Of a stretch of 64,000 nucleotides of DNA, positions 1-12,502 are shown in pieces. The notes under the pieces are model-generated. The model was not told the DNA's origin, made no database searches, and saw only the letters and a program-made list of their open reading frames with translations. Both the position numbers and the translations under genes were made by a program. Each line of letters opens with the position of its first letter. The first letter of the stretch is position 1. The stretch is from Marsupella aquatica (taxonomy: Eukaryota; Marchantiophyta): contig OZ316891.1 in NCBI GenBank assembly GCA_973895155.1, positions 21,204,001-21,268,000 on the forward strand, in the 5' to 3' direction.

Positions 1-920
1 CCGTCAAGGTATTGTGGGCAACAAAAAAACAAAAAGTGATCAGTCAAGGTATTGTGGTCAACAAAAAGTGAAGGTGGGAGTGAAGGTTGCCAACATGTTA
101 AGGGCATTAGCTCAGGGGGTTGACTATCAAAAATCTTAGAAATCACGTGCAATCTAAAATAAGTATTTTTGGCAGAATGATTTCAACTAAATTTTTAAAA
201 AGCATAGGAGGCAAAAGAAGGTATTATAAACTCATGTTTATAAAATATTCTTTAATATATACCCTTTATAAAGTAAAATAAGTTATTAATATTGAAAATA
301 GAGAATATTCTTGGAATATTTTCTTTATAAAATAGGTCTATTTATATTAGGCTAGGATCGCACGTGGTACCCCAAAATATACACTTAGTTAACCCCCCGA
401 GGGCATTAGTTGACTATAAGAGCATTTGGGCCAATCTGAATGTGCCACATTTCGGGGGCCTCAGTCCAAGGGGTGTATCATATCACGCGCGAAGTTTTGG
501 GGGAATAAACACCCTAAAACTTAAGTCAATAAAGTTTTTTTGAGTAATTGTTTTAACCCTAACTTAATAAAATATTCTAAGAATATTCTCAAATCTGATT
601 TTTAAAACCCTATGATTCTTATAATTCTCAAAATTGGATTAAAATAACCCTAATGTTCTTCAACAAAAATTTAAAAGTATTTTCACTAAATCAAATAAAA
701 AACCCTATACTTATTCGTGCATGATAGGTTGGAAGAAACGAAGTGAGGACCCCGGGTGCCACATCATCACTTTATGGCTCATAATGTGACTATATTATTT
801 TGAGGCATGCCTAAGTCGTAATTTTCTGGAATGTCCAAAGGGTGTGTCATACAATATTGGTCCTGTCTATTGTTGTCTATTATTGTCTGTGTGAGGACAT
901 TTCTGGCCTGTACATTTGTG

Positions 921-1054
921 GTAGGCATGCCCTTAAAGTCAATGGGTTTGTGGTGGACCATTACGTGTATACATAAACTCATTTGAGGTAGGCATGCCCT
1001 TAAAGACAATGGGTTTGCAGTGGACCATTACGTGTATACATAAACTCAAAGATG
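921..1054. repeat. 67-bp tandem duplication
   Basis: The segment starting gtaggcatgcccttaaag at 921 is repeated from 988 at a constant offset of 67 bases, with very few differences. The repeat explains the small overlapping open frames on the minus strand here. Confidence 0.85.
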
Positions 1055-1070
1055 AGTGATAGGTCAAGGT

Positions 1071-1190
1071 TTTGTGGTCACCAAAAAGTAAAGGTTGCCA
1101 ACACATAAACTCAAAGTTGATGGAATAGGTATTCTGGTCACCAAAAAGTGAAGGTTGCCAACACATAAACTCAAAGTAGTTGATGGAATA
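1071..1190. repeat. 60-bp tandem duplication
   Basis: Two copies (from 1071 and from 1131) share ggtcaccaaaaagt and aaggttgccaacacataaac at a 60-base offset. The unit contains the recurring word of the surrounding repeat block. Confidence 0.8.
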
Positions 1191-1260
1191 AAGTAGATCT
1201 GTGATATCATTTCTTAAGCTTCCGTCAAGGTATTGTGGTAGACAAAAAGTGATCTGGCCA

Positions 1261-4200
1261 GAACAGCATTGGGGACTGGGACCCTAGTAAAATGGGGAAA
1301 TGGGGGACCATTAAGCTTGACATAGATTTAACGTTTTAACGTGCAGTGGGGGAAATTAGTTCAGAGTTGTGAGTGAGAGTCATGTCCTCGGTTATGTCCG
1401 TCAGCGTTCGGTTATGTCCGTCAGATTTTAATAGGAAGTTCTGTCGGAATGATATGTGTCCGTCGAATTCAACAGGAGCAGGTCTTAGGGAAGGTGAGGT
1501 CGGTCTCCAGGATCTGACCATTCGAGCCAGCGGACGCTTATGTTCTCGATGAATATATGTGCCGACGAGGAATATATTAACTGGCGGGAGGTGCGCACCG
1601 GATCTGAAGCGCTAAATCGATTTTGTTGCACCTGAACAGAGAAGGGATAGGAATTGACAGCAAATTCTGTTAGGGACTTGGTGATGAGCATTGGTGAAGT
1701 TGGTCCGGGTACGGCGGTGGCTGGTGGCTGGGAGAAACGTGAGCTAGAAACGCTCGATTCATTAACTTGCTTCTCACTCCTCTTAACGTGAAGACTACAG
1801 CTGCCCGGAGTGATTCCATTCGCCAGCGAACTTTAATTTGGGAGATTTCGCTAAATAAAACTCTACTGTTTTTGTTCTAGAGACTGAAACGGCAGAACTG
1901 AGCTCTCATGCAAGCAATCGTAGGTGAGGGAGAGCATTCTCTGCGTAAAATGCAAGTCTCACACTCATCATTTTCATACAATTTGCTCGATGAATGCGTG
2001 TTCAAATTGCTCAACACGAATCTGTCGCGAGTTCAACGCTCGGTGCTTGATAAAAAGGATCCATGATGGTGAAAACCAAATGTAGAGCTCACTTTAGATA
2101 GTCCAAGTCGCAACAGGTGGAACTGGACTGTAGATACGAATGACGACCAGCTGGCTGACCTCTCTTTCAAATTCGTCAATAACCTCCCAGACAGAATCTC
2201 GTTATCACCGGCGCAGCATCTTCTTTTGACATAATGATATCGTGGCGCATGAAAATCCTGCCCTGCAAAGCTGAAAGCTCTCGATCCGTGAAGCTTATTA
2301 ATCAGAAGAATTCAATGAGCTCATGCAGTTGTAGAACCAAACTCAAAAAATTACGTAGAGCTCAATTTAGAGGTACAGTCAAAGTTGCTACAGGTCTGAA
2401 CTATTCCAGATCCTAAATAAATGATCCAGGTCATTTCCCAAACCTTTAGGTCACATAACAGCTTGTGCATGTGAACTGTGAACCTCCGCTTGCTGTACTG
2501 CACTACCGGTAGATGACGACCAGCTTCGGCCTTCTTTCAAATTAGCTGTCGTGGAAACTTATCAGAGAATATGTCAGATTCATTAATTTTTGTAGTCTCC
2601 GTGCAACTCGAGCTCATATGGTTTAATTGCCAGTTAACCGTTAAAACTTTAAATTCTTCGCGCTCGTTTCGATCACATTGCAACGCCTTCATACCACTTT
2701 CACATTCTGCATATAAATCCGTGACAAGGACGAACATCCGGTGTAAATTTAGAAAGTCAACGTCTCTTGTCTAGTTCGAAAGCTCTGACGATGTGGTCTG
2801 GTTCTGGACCAGTCCTGATGACGACCCACCGCTGTATACATGCCATATGATAGTACTATCAAAGAACACGGCGTAGGGGCTAACGATGATCTTATATATG
2901 TAGAGTTTCCAATTTCTTGGATTAGCTTAGCCATTCTGCAAGCTAGTTAAATACTACAGTATCAAGAGAGCGGGACATCGATCCCCTCCATTCGATCAAG
3001 TCTCCAACTACCATAGGCCATAACCGTGGAATCTATCACTGTAGGGCATGCACGGCCGATCAAAGCTGGCTGTAACTTGATTGGAGGAATAACATTGGGT
3101 CGCTTCAGTACTATTCCAGATTCCAGCTGGTGAGCTAGTATCAATAATAATTATCGACTCCGTAAGGATCTGAAATCTCCCAACCAGGCCGCACGGAAAC
3201 CTACCGTGAATCGGGTACGTGCAACTGGCGGTGAAATTGGGCATAATTCCGGGAGTGACATACAACAAGAGAGTTTTTCAATCTTCCTGAGTGCGTGAAC
3301 TAGCAGCTCCGGCTGAGAGCAAAACTGAGAATTGAATATATTTCTACTAAGTAGTTGTAGCACTTATTGCAGATGACAGCGCAAAGAATCAGCGAAGTTT
3401 ATCCAATTAAAAGGACGTTCTAAGGTGTACGTGGATAGTGGGCTCTCTTCTTCTTCAATTTTCTGTTTTCTTTCAAAATGCCTTGAACGATTAAACTGAA
3501 ATGCATATAGAGGAACAGAAAAAGTACACAAGACCCAACTGGTAATTTGAGGAAAGTGTCTTTCAATCACGTTCGCAGCGCTGAGAATACTCAGAATTGC
3601 GGACCTGTTAACATTTCATTGATGAAGATGGAGGACTGGAGGGCACCTGCAGCATGCAAGTTAATGAGATAATATTTTACTCACTCAAATACGACAGGCT
3701 GTACAGCACGAATATGGTCAATTCAAGAAATTTTCTCTTCAAGTCTTCACAGTACTTTATACTTTAGTCTCTGGGATTGTGGGAAAGTCTGACCGCATTT
3801 GTGATACTGGACACGAGTGGATAGCTTTATTGCAAGTAGACAGAGAGTGCGGACAGAATGATGGAATAATGCCCACAAGGTACTACCAGCATCACCGCCG
3901 CCGCTGCTGTGGGCCTCTTAATTCTAACTTATTTGTTGTCCTAGAGCCCTGGATAGTGTCATCAGTCCCATGCTCCCATTCCAGTTGGAGGAATCGATTG
4001 TGCTGGATGATACTTTAAATCGTGCTAGTTTGGTCCGTTTGGATGAACCATATATCAATATATCATGCATTATTCTCTTGGCACATCTGGATTAATTTGT
4101 AAAAATACTTCCCCAGATGTGACAAGAGTAAGCTACAGTACTAAGGAATGGACTGACTGAAGATTTGAAATTCCATGACTAGTCCCGGTGACTAGTTGAA

Positions 4201-4390
4201 GCTTTACAGGCACGACGGGCACAGGATTAACCACAGTTCGAGAGGACGGAGCCTCAATCATCTACTGTAGCTTTTCAGTGGCTGGTGCAGTGGTTGAGTT
4301 TACTAGATCATACAGGCTAGTCCTCAATGCTGCAACTGATCGATCAGCTACTGTGTCATACTTGTACCTTCACCGACACCGTCTTCGACC
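1261..4390. other. No gene recognised; one diverged duplication
   Basis: All open frames are short and overlap randomly, and none carries a recognisable motif. Two stretches, about 2080-2190 and 2355-2545, share scattered blocks in the same order (gtagagctca, gacgaccagct, ctttcaaatt), suggesting an old local duplication. The 3' end leads into the promoter of the esterase gene. Confidence 0.5.
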
Positions 4391-4391
4391 A

Positions 4392-4399
4392 TATAAAAG
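4392..4399 (+). promoter_or_regulatory. TATA box of the esterase gene
   Basis: The octamer tataaaag lies 122 bases before the ATG of the signal-peptide exon at 4514. Initiation is therefore predicted near 4420-4430. The match to the plant consensus is good and the spacing fits; the start site itself is inferred. Confidence 0.55.
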
Positions 4400-4513
4400 C
4401 ATTCATAACAGCACACGATCCTTCCGAACGCTCGTCCCTCAGAGCAAGACCAGCAACCTGGTGACACTACTATAAGTTCCACGGATTACTTAGCTCTCGA
4501 CTTCTTGACTAAC

Positions 4514-7317
4514 ATGGAGATGAGGACGATTCTGTCGGCACTAGTCTTCGCCACGGTTCTACTTGGCGATGGGATCAGCTGCGCTCAGGTCGCAACTTAG
4601 AGACATACAGTACTATAGCGTTGCATTGGGCTTCGGGAAATGTCCGTGACTGTCATTAGTATGATCTACCTAATTGTGAAGCTAGATTTCCTAAATTCCT
4701 CTCTTTAGATGAGTCGATCCAAAACTCGATTGGATGTGTGTCCTGCAAATATATGCTTGTTGCTCCGTTGGATTGCATGAAATCAGCTCAGTCGGACGAT
4801 TCATCTTTTCTGTCTGTGAGATCTACGTGCTTAGTCTAAACCTGCATACCGACATGCACTGCAAGGGCAGATGGTTTAAGCGAGTCGTGTTTAACTAGCT
4901 TCTCTTTACATACACCACGTACCCTCTAGATGATCTGCATTTAATCCACCGCGCGACCGTCGTACTCTGAACAGAATTTGCTATCCTTGTAGTCCTTGGC
5001 CCCCAGCTCGTGTTATTTATTGATGTACTCCTCTAGCTGATGTTATGGGATCAATAGACACCGAGTGCATACAGAATTTTACGCTACGTAGGGATTTATG
5101 TCCGACTCGTCTCATAGGCATCCTTTGGATGTCCTGTAAGTTCTAGGGATTTATGTCGGACTCGTCTCACAGACATATATGCTTTGGATGTCCTAGCCTG
5201 TAAGCTCAGAGCTTTATAATAATTATCCAATCTATGGACATATCAGGTCCCTGCTGCTGCTTGCACTTACTACAAAACTATCCAAGCTCGCACACCTGAC
5301 CATTTGTGATGGGAGTGCCTTATCTGGAACCGTGACTTTCAACAGTTTCACCTAGCTTTATTTAAACGAAAACCCTTGAAATTATGTGTGCTTGATTTGG
5401 TTCACCGTGATTTGGTTCACCGTAAGCATTGATTGAGAGCTTGCAACTTCTAAGATATCGATGAAGATTCGTCAGGGTTGGACCTCAAAGCCGTAATAGG
5501 GAGCTACAGTTTGCAGGTACATATAGTTCAAGCATATATCTAGATGATCTCGTGAAATCTTGAACATGAAAGTAAGCAGTGGGAATTATGAATGACGTGC
5601 AGGGTAAGGAGTTCGTGCTTGTGCACGGTGGCGGTCACGGTGCTTGGTGCTGGTACAAAGTCGCCAACCTCTTGCAGGAAGCTGGGTACAAGACCACCAC
5701 TCTGGACATGGCCTCGTCTGGGACTCGAAATAAAATCAATGCCAACAATATCTCCACCATTGCGCAGTACACCAAGCCGCTTGTAGACTACCTAGCGAAC
5801 GTTTCGGGTCAGGTGAGTTCTAATTATTGGGCATATATTCGACATCATTAGACTCGGTCGCGCGTTCAAGTTGCGCGCGGCGAGAAGACTCATCGATCTG
5901 AAGCTGTTCTGCTCTGTTTTGTTTCCTAAGTTATCTTCTAAGTCACTTGTACCTCCCTTCTCCCTGAGAGGATTCGTCCTTCCTGCTTTAATTTCTGTGA
6001 TCCCCAACAGGCAAACATAGATTAATTTACACTGCCACTGATCGGTTGGTACACCGGGCGAGTGTTTACGTGAAGGTTGTGCTGGTGGGACATAGTATCG
6101 GAGGTATCTCCATCAGCTTTGCAATGGAACAACACCCAGAAAAAATATCTCATGCCATCTTCCTCACCGCTGCCATGCCTAAAAACAACCAGTCGTTGAT
6201 TACTTCTGCCCCATCAACTGTGAGTAATCAATCTTTTGTCATCTGCTATTATCTTTCTCATCGTTTGCCGTCGGGGGTAGGAGTTTGCGGGTCGTCTGAC
6301 ATGGTGCTAACTAATCTCCATTGAACCATGTCAAACTTCTTCCTATGTGAGTGGGCTCAATGGACTATGCTTCGAAAAATACTCCACAAGCTGTTTGAGG
6401 AGAAAGGATGGTTACTGCACGGATTCAGAGCCTTGTCGGCCGGGTACATATCTAACAGCAGCGTTGATTTGGTGTGTGCAATGTTGGACAGTTACTACAG
6501 CGTTTGGCCGCTGCAAAAGTATTTGCCCTTAATTTCGGTAATGGACTAAATGCCCCACCCACATCGGCCACCCTAAACCTCACCGTCGCTCCTCTATACT
6601 TCTACAACAGGAGCCCAGATACGGTACATTTCTTACTCAAAAGTAGGTCCCGACGAAAGAATAATAAGATCGAGTCTAGCCATCTAATATCAATTGATGA
6701 TATTTAGTTAAAGTACTAGTGAATGTCAATCGATGAAAGCAATACTAGAAACTTGACAATATAATTAAGTTGGGATGTGGTCTTAATTAGCAGATAGAAT
6801 CTCACGTATGTCAAAGAATCAACGATCTGGTGGGGATCCATGGTTGCAAGATGCATAGGCGAATTCATCGCAGAATAGAAATGTGTCCTCTTCAATTGCA
6901 TGAGATACTTTTGAATGGTTGAACTGTATTTGATGATATCTATAATGTTGCATCATTGATTCTGCATTCAGAGTGTTCAATCTCGGTTTCCATCATAGAA
7001 ATTTATCGCTAACCTGATCATGATCAATTTTCTCTTCTCATGTGCAGGACATCACCCTTTCTTTAACCCTGTTGAATGATCTTCCCTATTGTACTTTTAG
7101 TGAAGTTCTGTTTCTGACAGAAGAAAGATATGGCACAGTCCGAAAATTTTATGTGAAGACCGATGACGACCAAGTCTGGGGTCCTGGAACTGAAGACTAC
7201 ATCATTGCAAACAACCCCCCTGAAAGGACTTTCTTCATCAACGGTACTGATCACTCAGCGTTTTTCAGCAAGCCTGTAGCGACCACTAAACGTATAGTAG
7301 ACATCTCAAATCTTTGA
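4514..7317 (+). CDS. Methylesterase-like alpha/beta hydrolase, probably secreted
   Basis: MES/hydroxynitrile lyase/SABP2-type alpha/beta hydrolase, a family that hydrolyses small methyl esters such as methyl jasmonate or salicylate. Exons: 4514-4588, 5603-5812, 6076-6219, 6492-6623, 7048-7317. All introns are phase 0 and the total is 276 codons. Exon 1 encodes a 25-residue hydrophobic signal peptide ending ISCAQ. The oxyanion-hole motif HGGGHGAWCW starts near residue 33. The nucleophile is Ser ~102 in GHSIGG. The acid is an Asp in KTDDD (226-228) and the base is His ~256 in DHSAFF, so the triad looks intact. The third and fourth acceptors are the least certain boundaries. An alternative start is the ATG at 5588, which would give a cytosolic protein of about 256 residues, the usual MES length; the TATA box and matching phase favour 4514. 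The substrate cannot be deduced. Confidence 0.75.
5099..5204. repeat. Tandem duplication in intron 1 of the esterase gene
   Basis: The word tagggatttatgtc, followed by gactcgtctca and ctttggatgtcct, occurs from 5099 and again from 5144, with a ~15-base insertion in the second copy. A separate 15-bp perfect duplication (tgatttggttcaccg) lies near 5393-5422 in the same intron. Confidence 0.7.
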
Positions 7318-10300
7318 TCATGTACATAGGTCCTGGAGTACTGAATCAAGTGAGTTGGGAAAGAGCATCTCGAAGGCGTCGCTACCATATTCGCAATGGT
7401 ACGTCACAAGGGCCTTTCAAGTGGCCTTTCCTAGGTGAACTCGGGGATGCATGAACTGCAGCTCAACTGAGAGGATTGAAGTTAGATCGATGGGTAGCAT
7501 GTTAAGGAAGACTTCTGGTGCCTCCAAAAAATTCTAAAAAGTCCGATCATCATCTAAGTGTGAGCAGCAGATCTGGAATTGAAGCATATTCTGAGCACAG
7601 TTATTCATGGGCAAAATAGTTTTTAAATCAACGGTTTTTCGGAAGACGTATTTTGATTATGTAATGTTCACTCGAGTCATCTTCAGACCATCATTTGTAC
7701 TACAATTGATTGTGGTTCATCTGATTATCTGATATCTTGAAACCTGTTAAATAGCTAACCATAAACCATTCTATTTGATATGAAACTGTCAGTGGCTATT
7801 CAATTATGTCGTACGTACAAAGTTACCGTACTTTATTCGCCGAATTCTATGGTCACAAATGTTTACTTTCAAAAGTCCACGTCTCGGGACCTCACGAATC
7901 CCGTCCAAGCTGCAGCGAGTATCGCTGCGCACTAGTTGTGGTGGTTGCCTGCCTGTCTCCGTGATGAAGGAAGAACTTAAAATAGCGAATCAAATCCGTC
8001 TACGAGGGAAAAACTTTTTGTCCTTCTGACACACAATTGTGTTGGTTAGGGATACCCCACCTCAGGCATTTGTTTTAAGCCATTGTTTAGCTGTTTCCCT
8101 AGATTTCCTCCTATTTCCTTGTCGTGTCGCTCTTTGGATGTTTGCAACTTTGCATTGTCTATTTTGTCTCGAGGCGCCTAGAAACCTAAGTACGGGACCT
8201 CTCGTGACCATGACTATAGTAGGTCAAGATCAATGGAGCCATGGAAATAACTTGAAGGACATCGGGAAGGAAGGGCGATCACGTGATTGCTCTGTAGAAC
8301 TTACTTAATTCTGAGATATCCTTCGGACAATGCGACACCCGGATCACGACCTTTTTTGAGATAGACCAAGCTACAGTAGATAGGATAGGTGCGTACGTGT
8401 TCGATCAAAAACTCAAGAACTGTTCCAGTGATAACATGATTGAGCCATCGAAAAATTTACTCTTTACCTACAGTGGAACCCAACTCAAGACTGAGTTTCA
8501 TATGCAGAGCGTTGTTGGAAGAATCAATCTGTTCAATTAATGCCGTGTAAGTTTGTTTTTGGTTAAAGAGGAAAACTTGCCAAAGGGGCATATTCCACCT
8601 CTGAGAGACTTGTTCTCTCTACAAATGTTACCAGGATTATTTGGAGCCGTGGTACTTCGTAGTCTCGCGCACGAACTCAATTCAGAAGGGATAGATTTAT
8701 TGTGACGGAAATTTCGAACGTGAAGGTTTGAGAGATTCCAAAGGCCAAACGTTTCCATATAAATCAACATAGTCGATAGAGTAAAGCAGAGTGTAATGAA
8801 TGAGGACTAGAAGCCGAGAGATTTCCAAACACGTGCGGCACCAACGCCAAGCCATGGCTGAAATCGCCAAAGCAGAACTCCAGAGAGGTTAGTAGAACCC
8901 AGCGAGCTTCTCCTAGTTCCGTGGGAATATTTAGATCTAGTTATATAACTCATAATACAAGGTCCTTGTTTAGTATTTTCTCTCTCGATGACTGGTTGGG
9001 ATACTGCATGTATCCATTTCTTTCCTGTGCTCATAAGTATCTCATGTCAGCCAAATATTTTTGCTCAATATCTGCGACTCCTTGTTCCAGCAACGCACAC
9101 TAGATCCGATCATTTTATTTGACTTGTCCCCGCGACCGTCTGTAGTAGAATCGTTCCGGTCTAATATGTCAGGCGCTCGGAATTGAAGACCATGATTTCA
9201 AACCTTGTCTACAGTTATCATTAACTCCACTCGCGCATATTGTTAGCTTATTACCCTCGCGGTTAGTAACTGCATGTAGAATCGTTACGTTCAATTTGCA
9301 AGGTGCTCGAATTCATCACCATGATTCCGAATTTCGATCTTGGAATGTTCTAATCATTTATAGCATATATCCTCTCATTGTTAAGGAAATTAAATGCTTT
9401 CTGCACACTGAATTTCTAATTTATTTTCGTAGGAAAGAAACTTTTGGGGCTGTTCCGTAGAGGCCTATGTTGAAGTGCTCCTCTCGGGTGTGTATCTTCT
9501 GTCGTTTCCTCGACATCTAAAAGATTGCGTAATTAATGGCAATGAGGGGGTTCCAAATATTCTTGCTCAATGGTCAATGGTCGTTTTACATCACGGTCAA
9601 CATACTTGTTCATTCTTCTCTGTTGACCACTTTCTTGTTAACCCCAATGGAAGGCGGGATGGAAGGTAGATTCGGGAGTATCCACCGACATATGAACTAA
9701 GATTTAGTAGTTTTATGATAGGGCGTGGTAGGTGAGGCGAGCTTCAATATATATATGCGCCATGCGCTCTCTCACTATAGCCACGTACTAGAAGCTAGAG
9801 CCCATCTGCAGCAACTCATTTTTAAGCGGCAATTAAATGCTTTAACATGTATGCATTCCGCCACATACTTGATTACCTGTTTCGAGCTAGCTATGTCTGC
9901 ATGTCCATGTATGTCTGGTGACTGATCCATTATCTTCGATCACTCCAAGTACATTGAAGTTCCGATTCAGTCTGGGTTCACGTCATATAGGTCTACGTTT
10001 CAAGTTGTGTTCCAGCTTCTGCGCATATTTCGATCTCTCTAGCGAGTAATTCCTACGAGATGAAATACTGACAGCTCGATTAGATAAATAGAACCTTATA
10101 ATTGAGTTCAATTAATGAAGAGCGATCGATCAGAAGCTGTTTCACTTACTAGGAAACAGCCCAGCCCAGCCGTTGGCACTGAAGGACTCTTTGGTTTCGG
10201 TACGTCAAGTTCAAAAGCTGACCTGTAGTCAATCGTATTCCAATCCCTGGCTAAGGTGCAAATGTGCAGCGTGGACCATTGCGCTAGAAATTACTGCAAA

Positions 10301-11439
10301 GTCAACGTAAGGTGCAGAGTTTACGAGTGTGAAAATATGAAGTGCAGAACACTACACTGGGTCCAGAATACATCTTGATATTGTAAGTGACAAACAGATA
10401 GAATACACCGTCATCTAGTGAGAATACATTGCACAGTTTGAGTTACACTTGAAGTTGGGAAACTAAGTAGGTCAGTTGCCTAGAAGATTAGGGTGAGAGG
10501 TCCCAGGCTCCAGGGTGTGGGGGGGTGTATGTGGAGGGTATATGTGTGTGGGTGAGATGGGTTTTGTGAGAAGTGGATCTAAGTTCTGGTGGGGTTCTGG
10601 TTATTTCTTGGGCCCTTTGGTTGTCCAGTGGCCCTGATTTAATCTCTCTCCATAGCATCCTGCTGCTTGCTGCACGTCCCTCTTGGATCCATTGGCCCAC
10701 CCTGAAATTGGTTCCCTAGAATGAATGTATGTCACTATTGGGGTGGAGAGACTCTAAGTGTTCTGACTTCCTCATTTAGTTTCAAGGCACCACAGCCCCC
10801 AAGAAAAAAGTTTGGAAACAAATTATGCATTCGTTACCATACAGCTGTTTGTAGAATGATCATGACAGCCAATCACAAACCTGACTACCAATTTAGGGTA
10901 TATATAATTATACATATTATAATGTAGAATAGATAATTAATTTAAAGATCAATTATGTTAGTATAATTTTTATAAAATAAGTGTATTTATAATAGGGAAT
11001 GATTGCACATGTTACCCAAAGGTTACACTAAGTTAACACCCCAAGATGCAAGTAAGTAGCAATGCATGTGAAGCTCATATTAAGAACCAAGTGACAATCT
11101 GATGTATGTAATTAGAGACACCATTGGAGACTTTCAAACCAAAGAAAATTAATTAATTAAATGAAAAAAGTTAATTTGTAATTTGTAAATTTTGGAAAAC
11201 TTTGATTATATTATAAAAATCAGAATATATTTATGCATTGAAAATTTACAAAGAAAACAAAATATTCCCTCTAAGCACCTTCGTCACCCATCTCGGGTCC
11301 ATCTGCCCTAACCTTCACGCTCCCAAGACTAATATTTTCACAAAAACAACTACAACCAAAATGATCAAGCTTCTTTGCCTTGCTTCTGTTTTTTGTCTTT
11401 CTTACATTTCTTTGCCTTGCTTTCACATTTTTGTCTTGT
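7318..11439. other. Intergenic, no gene recognised
   Basis: The interval holds the 3' flank of the esterase gene followed by AT-rich DNA. Open frames are short and lack family motifs. A G-rich stretch near 10500-10560 on the plus strand contains several GGG runs and is listed separately. I see no tRNA, rRNA or transposon ends here. Confidence 0.5.
10508..10562 (+). other. G-rich tract with quadruplex potential
   Basis: At least four runs of three or more G are separated by short loops (ggtcccagg, ggtgtgggggggtg, ggagggta, gtgtgggtgagatggg). This satisfies the usual pattern for a possible G-quadruplex. It is not close to any gene found here, and no function is inferred. Confidence 0.35.
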
Positions 11440-12085
11440 CTTGACATCTTTGCTCACCCCAATATCTTTCCATCACCTCAATATCTAAATTGCGTCTACA
11501 TTTTGGCCTTGCCTTGACATCTTTGCTTCACCCAACATCTTTGTCTCACCTCAAAATCTTTGTCTTGCCTCATTCGGTATCTTCTATGCAACCACTTCTT
11601 TTCCGCTTCAACATTGTTTACACAATTAAACCATCTATGCAATGCACGGTTGTTGAACACAATCACAATGACTATATGGTTTGGATGATTCATAACAGGT
11701 CTTAACAACTATGAATCTTGCAAAACCTATATTTTCGTGCGTCGGGTTAACATATTTTTCTCTCTTCCATACATTTTTTCTCCCCTCAACATTTATTTCT
11801 CATCTCGATATCATTTTCTCTCCTTGCCATCTTTAATTATTTCACTTTGACAATTTTTTTCTCCTTGATATCTTTTTCTCTCCTCGACATCTTTATCTCA
11901 ATTTGACATCTTTATCTCACCTCAACATTTTTCTCTCCTTGATATTTTTTTCACTCATTGACATTTTTTTTGACTTCAATTAACATCTTGCCTCACCTTA
12001 AAATCTTGCCCTCACTTCAACATCTTGTCCTCACCTCTAGGTCTTGGCCTCTTAAAATCTTGCTTTCATTTGGAAAACTTGCCTT
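11440..12085. repeat. Degenerate pyrimidine-rich ~20-bp minisatellite
   Basis: Variants of a roughly 20-base unit, ctcacctcgacatctttttc with alternatives cttgatatc and caacatttt, run through about 600 bases. The plus strand is strongly C/T-biased. Copies differ at several positions each, so this is an old array. Open frames crossing it are by-products of the composition. Confidence 0.7.
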
Positions 12086-12117
12086 CACTCAAAATCTTTT
12101 GTACAATACACACGCAT

Positions 12118-12157
12118 GGGACTAGTTTCCTTCATTAGGGACTAGTTTCCTTCATTA
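12118..12157. repeat. Perfect 20-bp tandem duplication
   Basis: The unit gggactagtttccttcatta occurs twice without mismatch, at 12118-12137 and 12138-12157. It lies between the minisatellite and the inverted repeat upstream of CCT1. Confidence 0.85.
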
Positions 12158-12187
12158 ATCGTTACACATTAGTGAAGTGTATTCTAT

Positions 12188-12310
12188 ACGTAAATCCTGT
12201 CAGGAAAAGAGGTTACCGGTGTGTAACCATTTCTACAGGGGCCTGCTATAGTCATAATCTGGTGTCCTGAAAAGTTGAGCTGGTAACCTCTTTCCTGGCA
12301 GGAGTTACGT
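12188..12310. repeat. Long inverted repeat, about 32-bp arms
   Basis: The left arm at 12188-12220 starts acgtaaatcctgtcagg and contains agaggttacc. The right arm at 12279-12310 is its reverse complement with a few mismatches and one indel. The spacer is about 58 bases. The transcript or single strand could fold into a long hairpin. It may be a small foldback element; no target duplication could be defined. Confidence 0.7.
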
Positions 12311-12327
12311 ACACTAATGCAGGGCAT

Positions 12328-12502
12328 GGCTGGGGTTATAGGCTGTAACCTGCGTCCGGAATATTCAAAGAAGCTTCCCGGCTGCCGCCGGTCAGTTTCT
12401 TTTCATATTCCGACAGGGCTGGGGTTATAGGCTGTAACCTGCATCCGAAATATTCAAAGAAACTTCCCGGCTGCCGCCGGTCAGTTTCTTTTCATATTCC
12501 GA
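12328..12502. repeat. 89-bp tandem duplication, each unit a nested hairpin
   Basis: Two near-identical units start at 12328 and 12417. Within each, ggaatattcaaagaa can pair with ttcttttcatattcc (ggaatatgaaaagaa on the opposite strand), and an inner ccggc pairs with gccgg. The pair of units ends about 1 kb upstream of the CCT1 start codon and about 0.3 kb upstream of the likely transcription start. Confidence 0.75.

Larger units (their letters stand above)
1..1260. repeat. AT-rich repeat block with a recurring 30-bp word
   Basis: Variants of the word gtcaaggtattgtggtca, followed by caaaaagtgaaggt, recur near positions 3, 43, 1063, 1131 and 1224. Two local tandem duplications lie inside the block and are listed separately. 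No open frame here resembles a protein family, and composition is strongly AT-biased. The block reads as decayed repeat DNA of unknown family. Confidence 0.6.
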
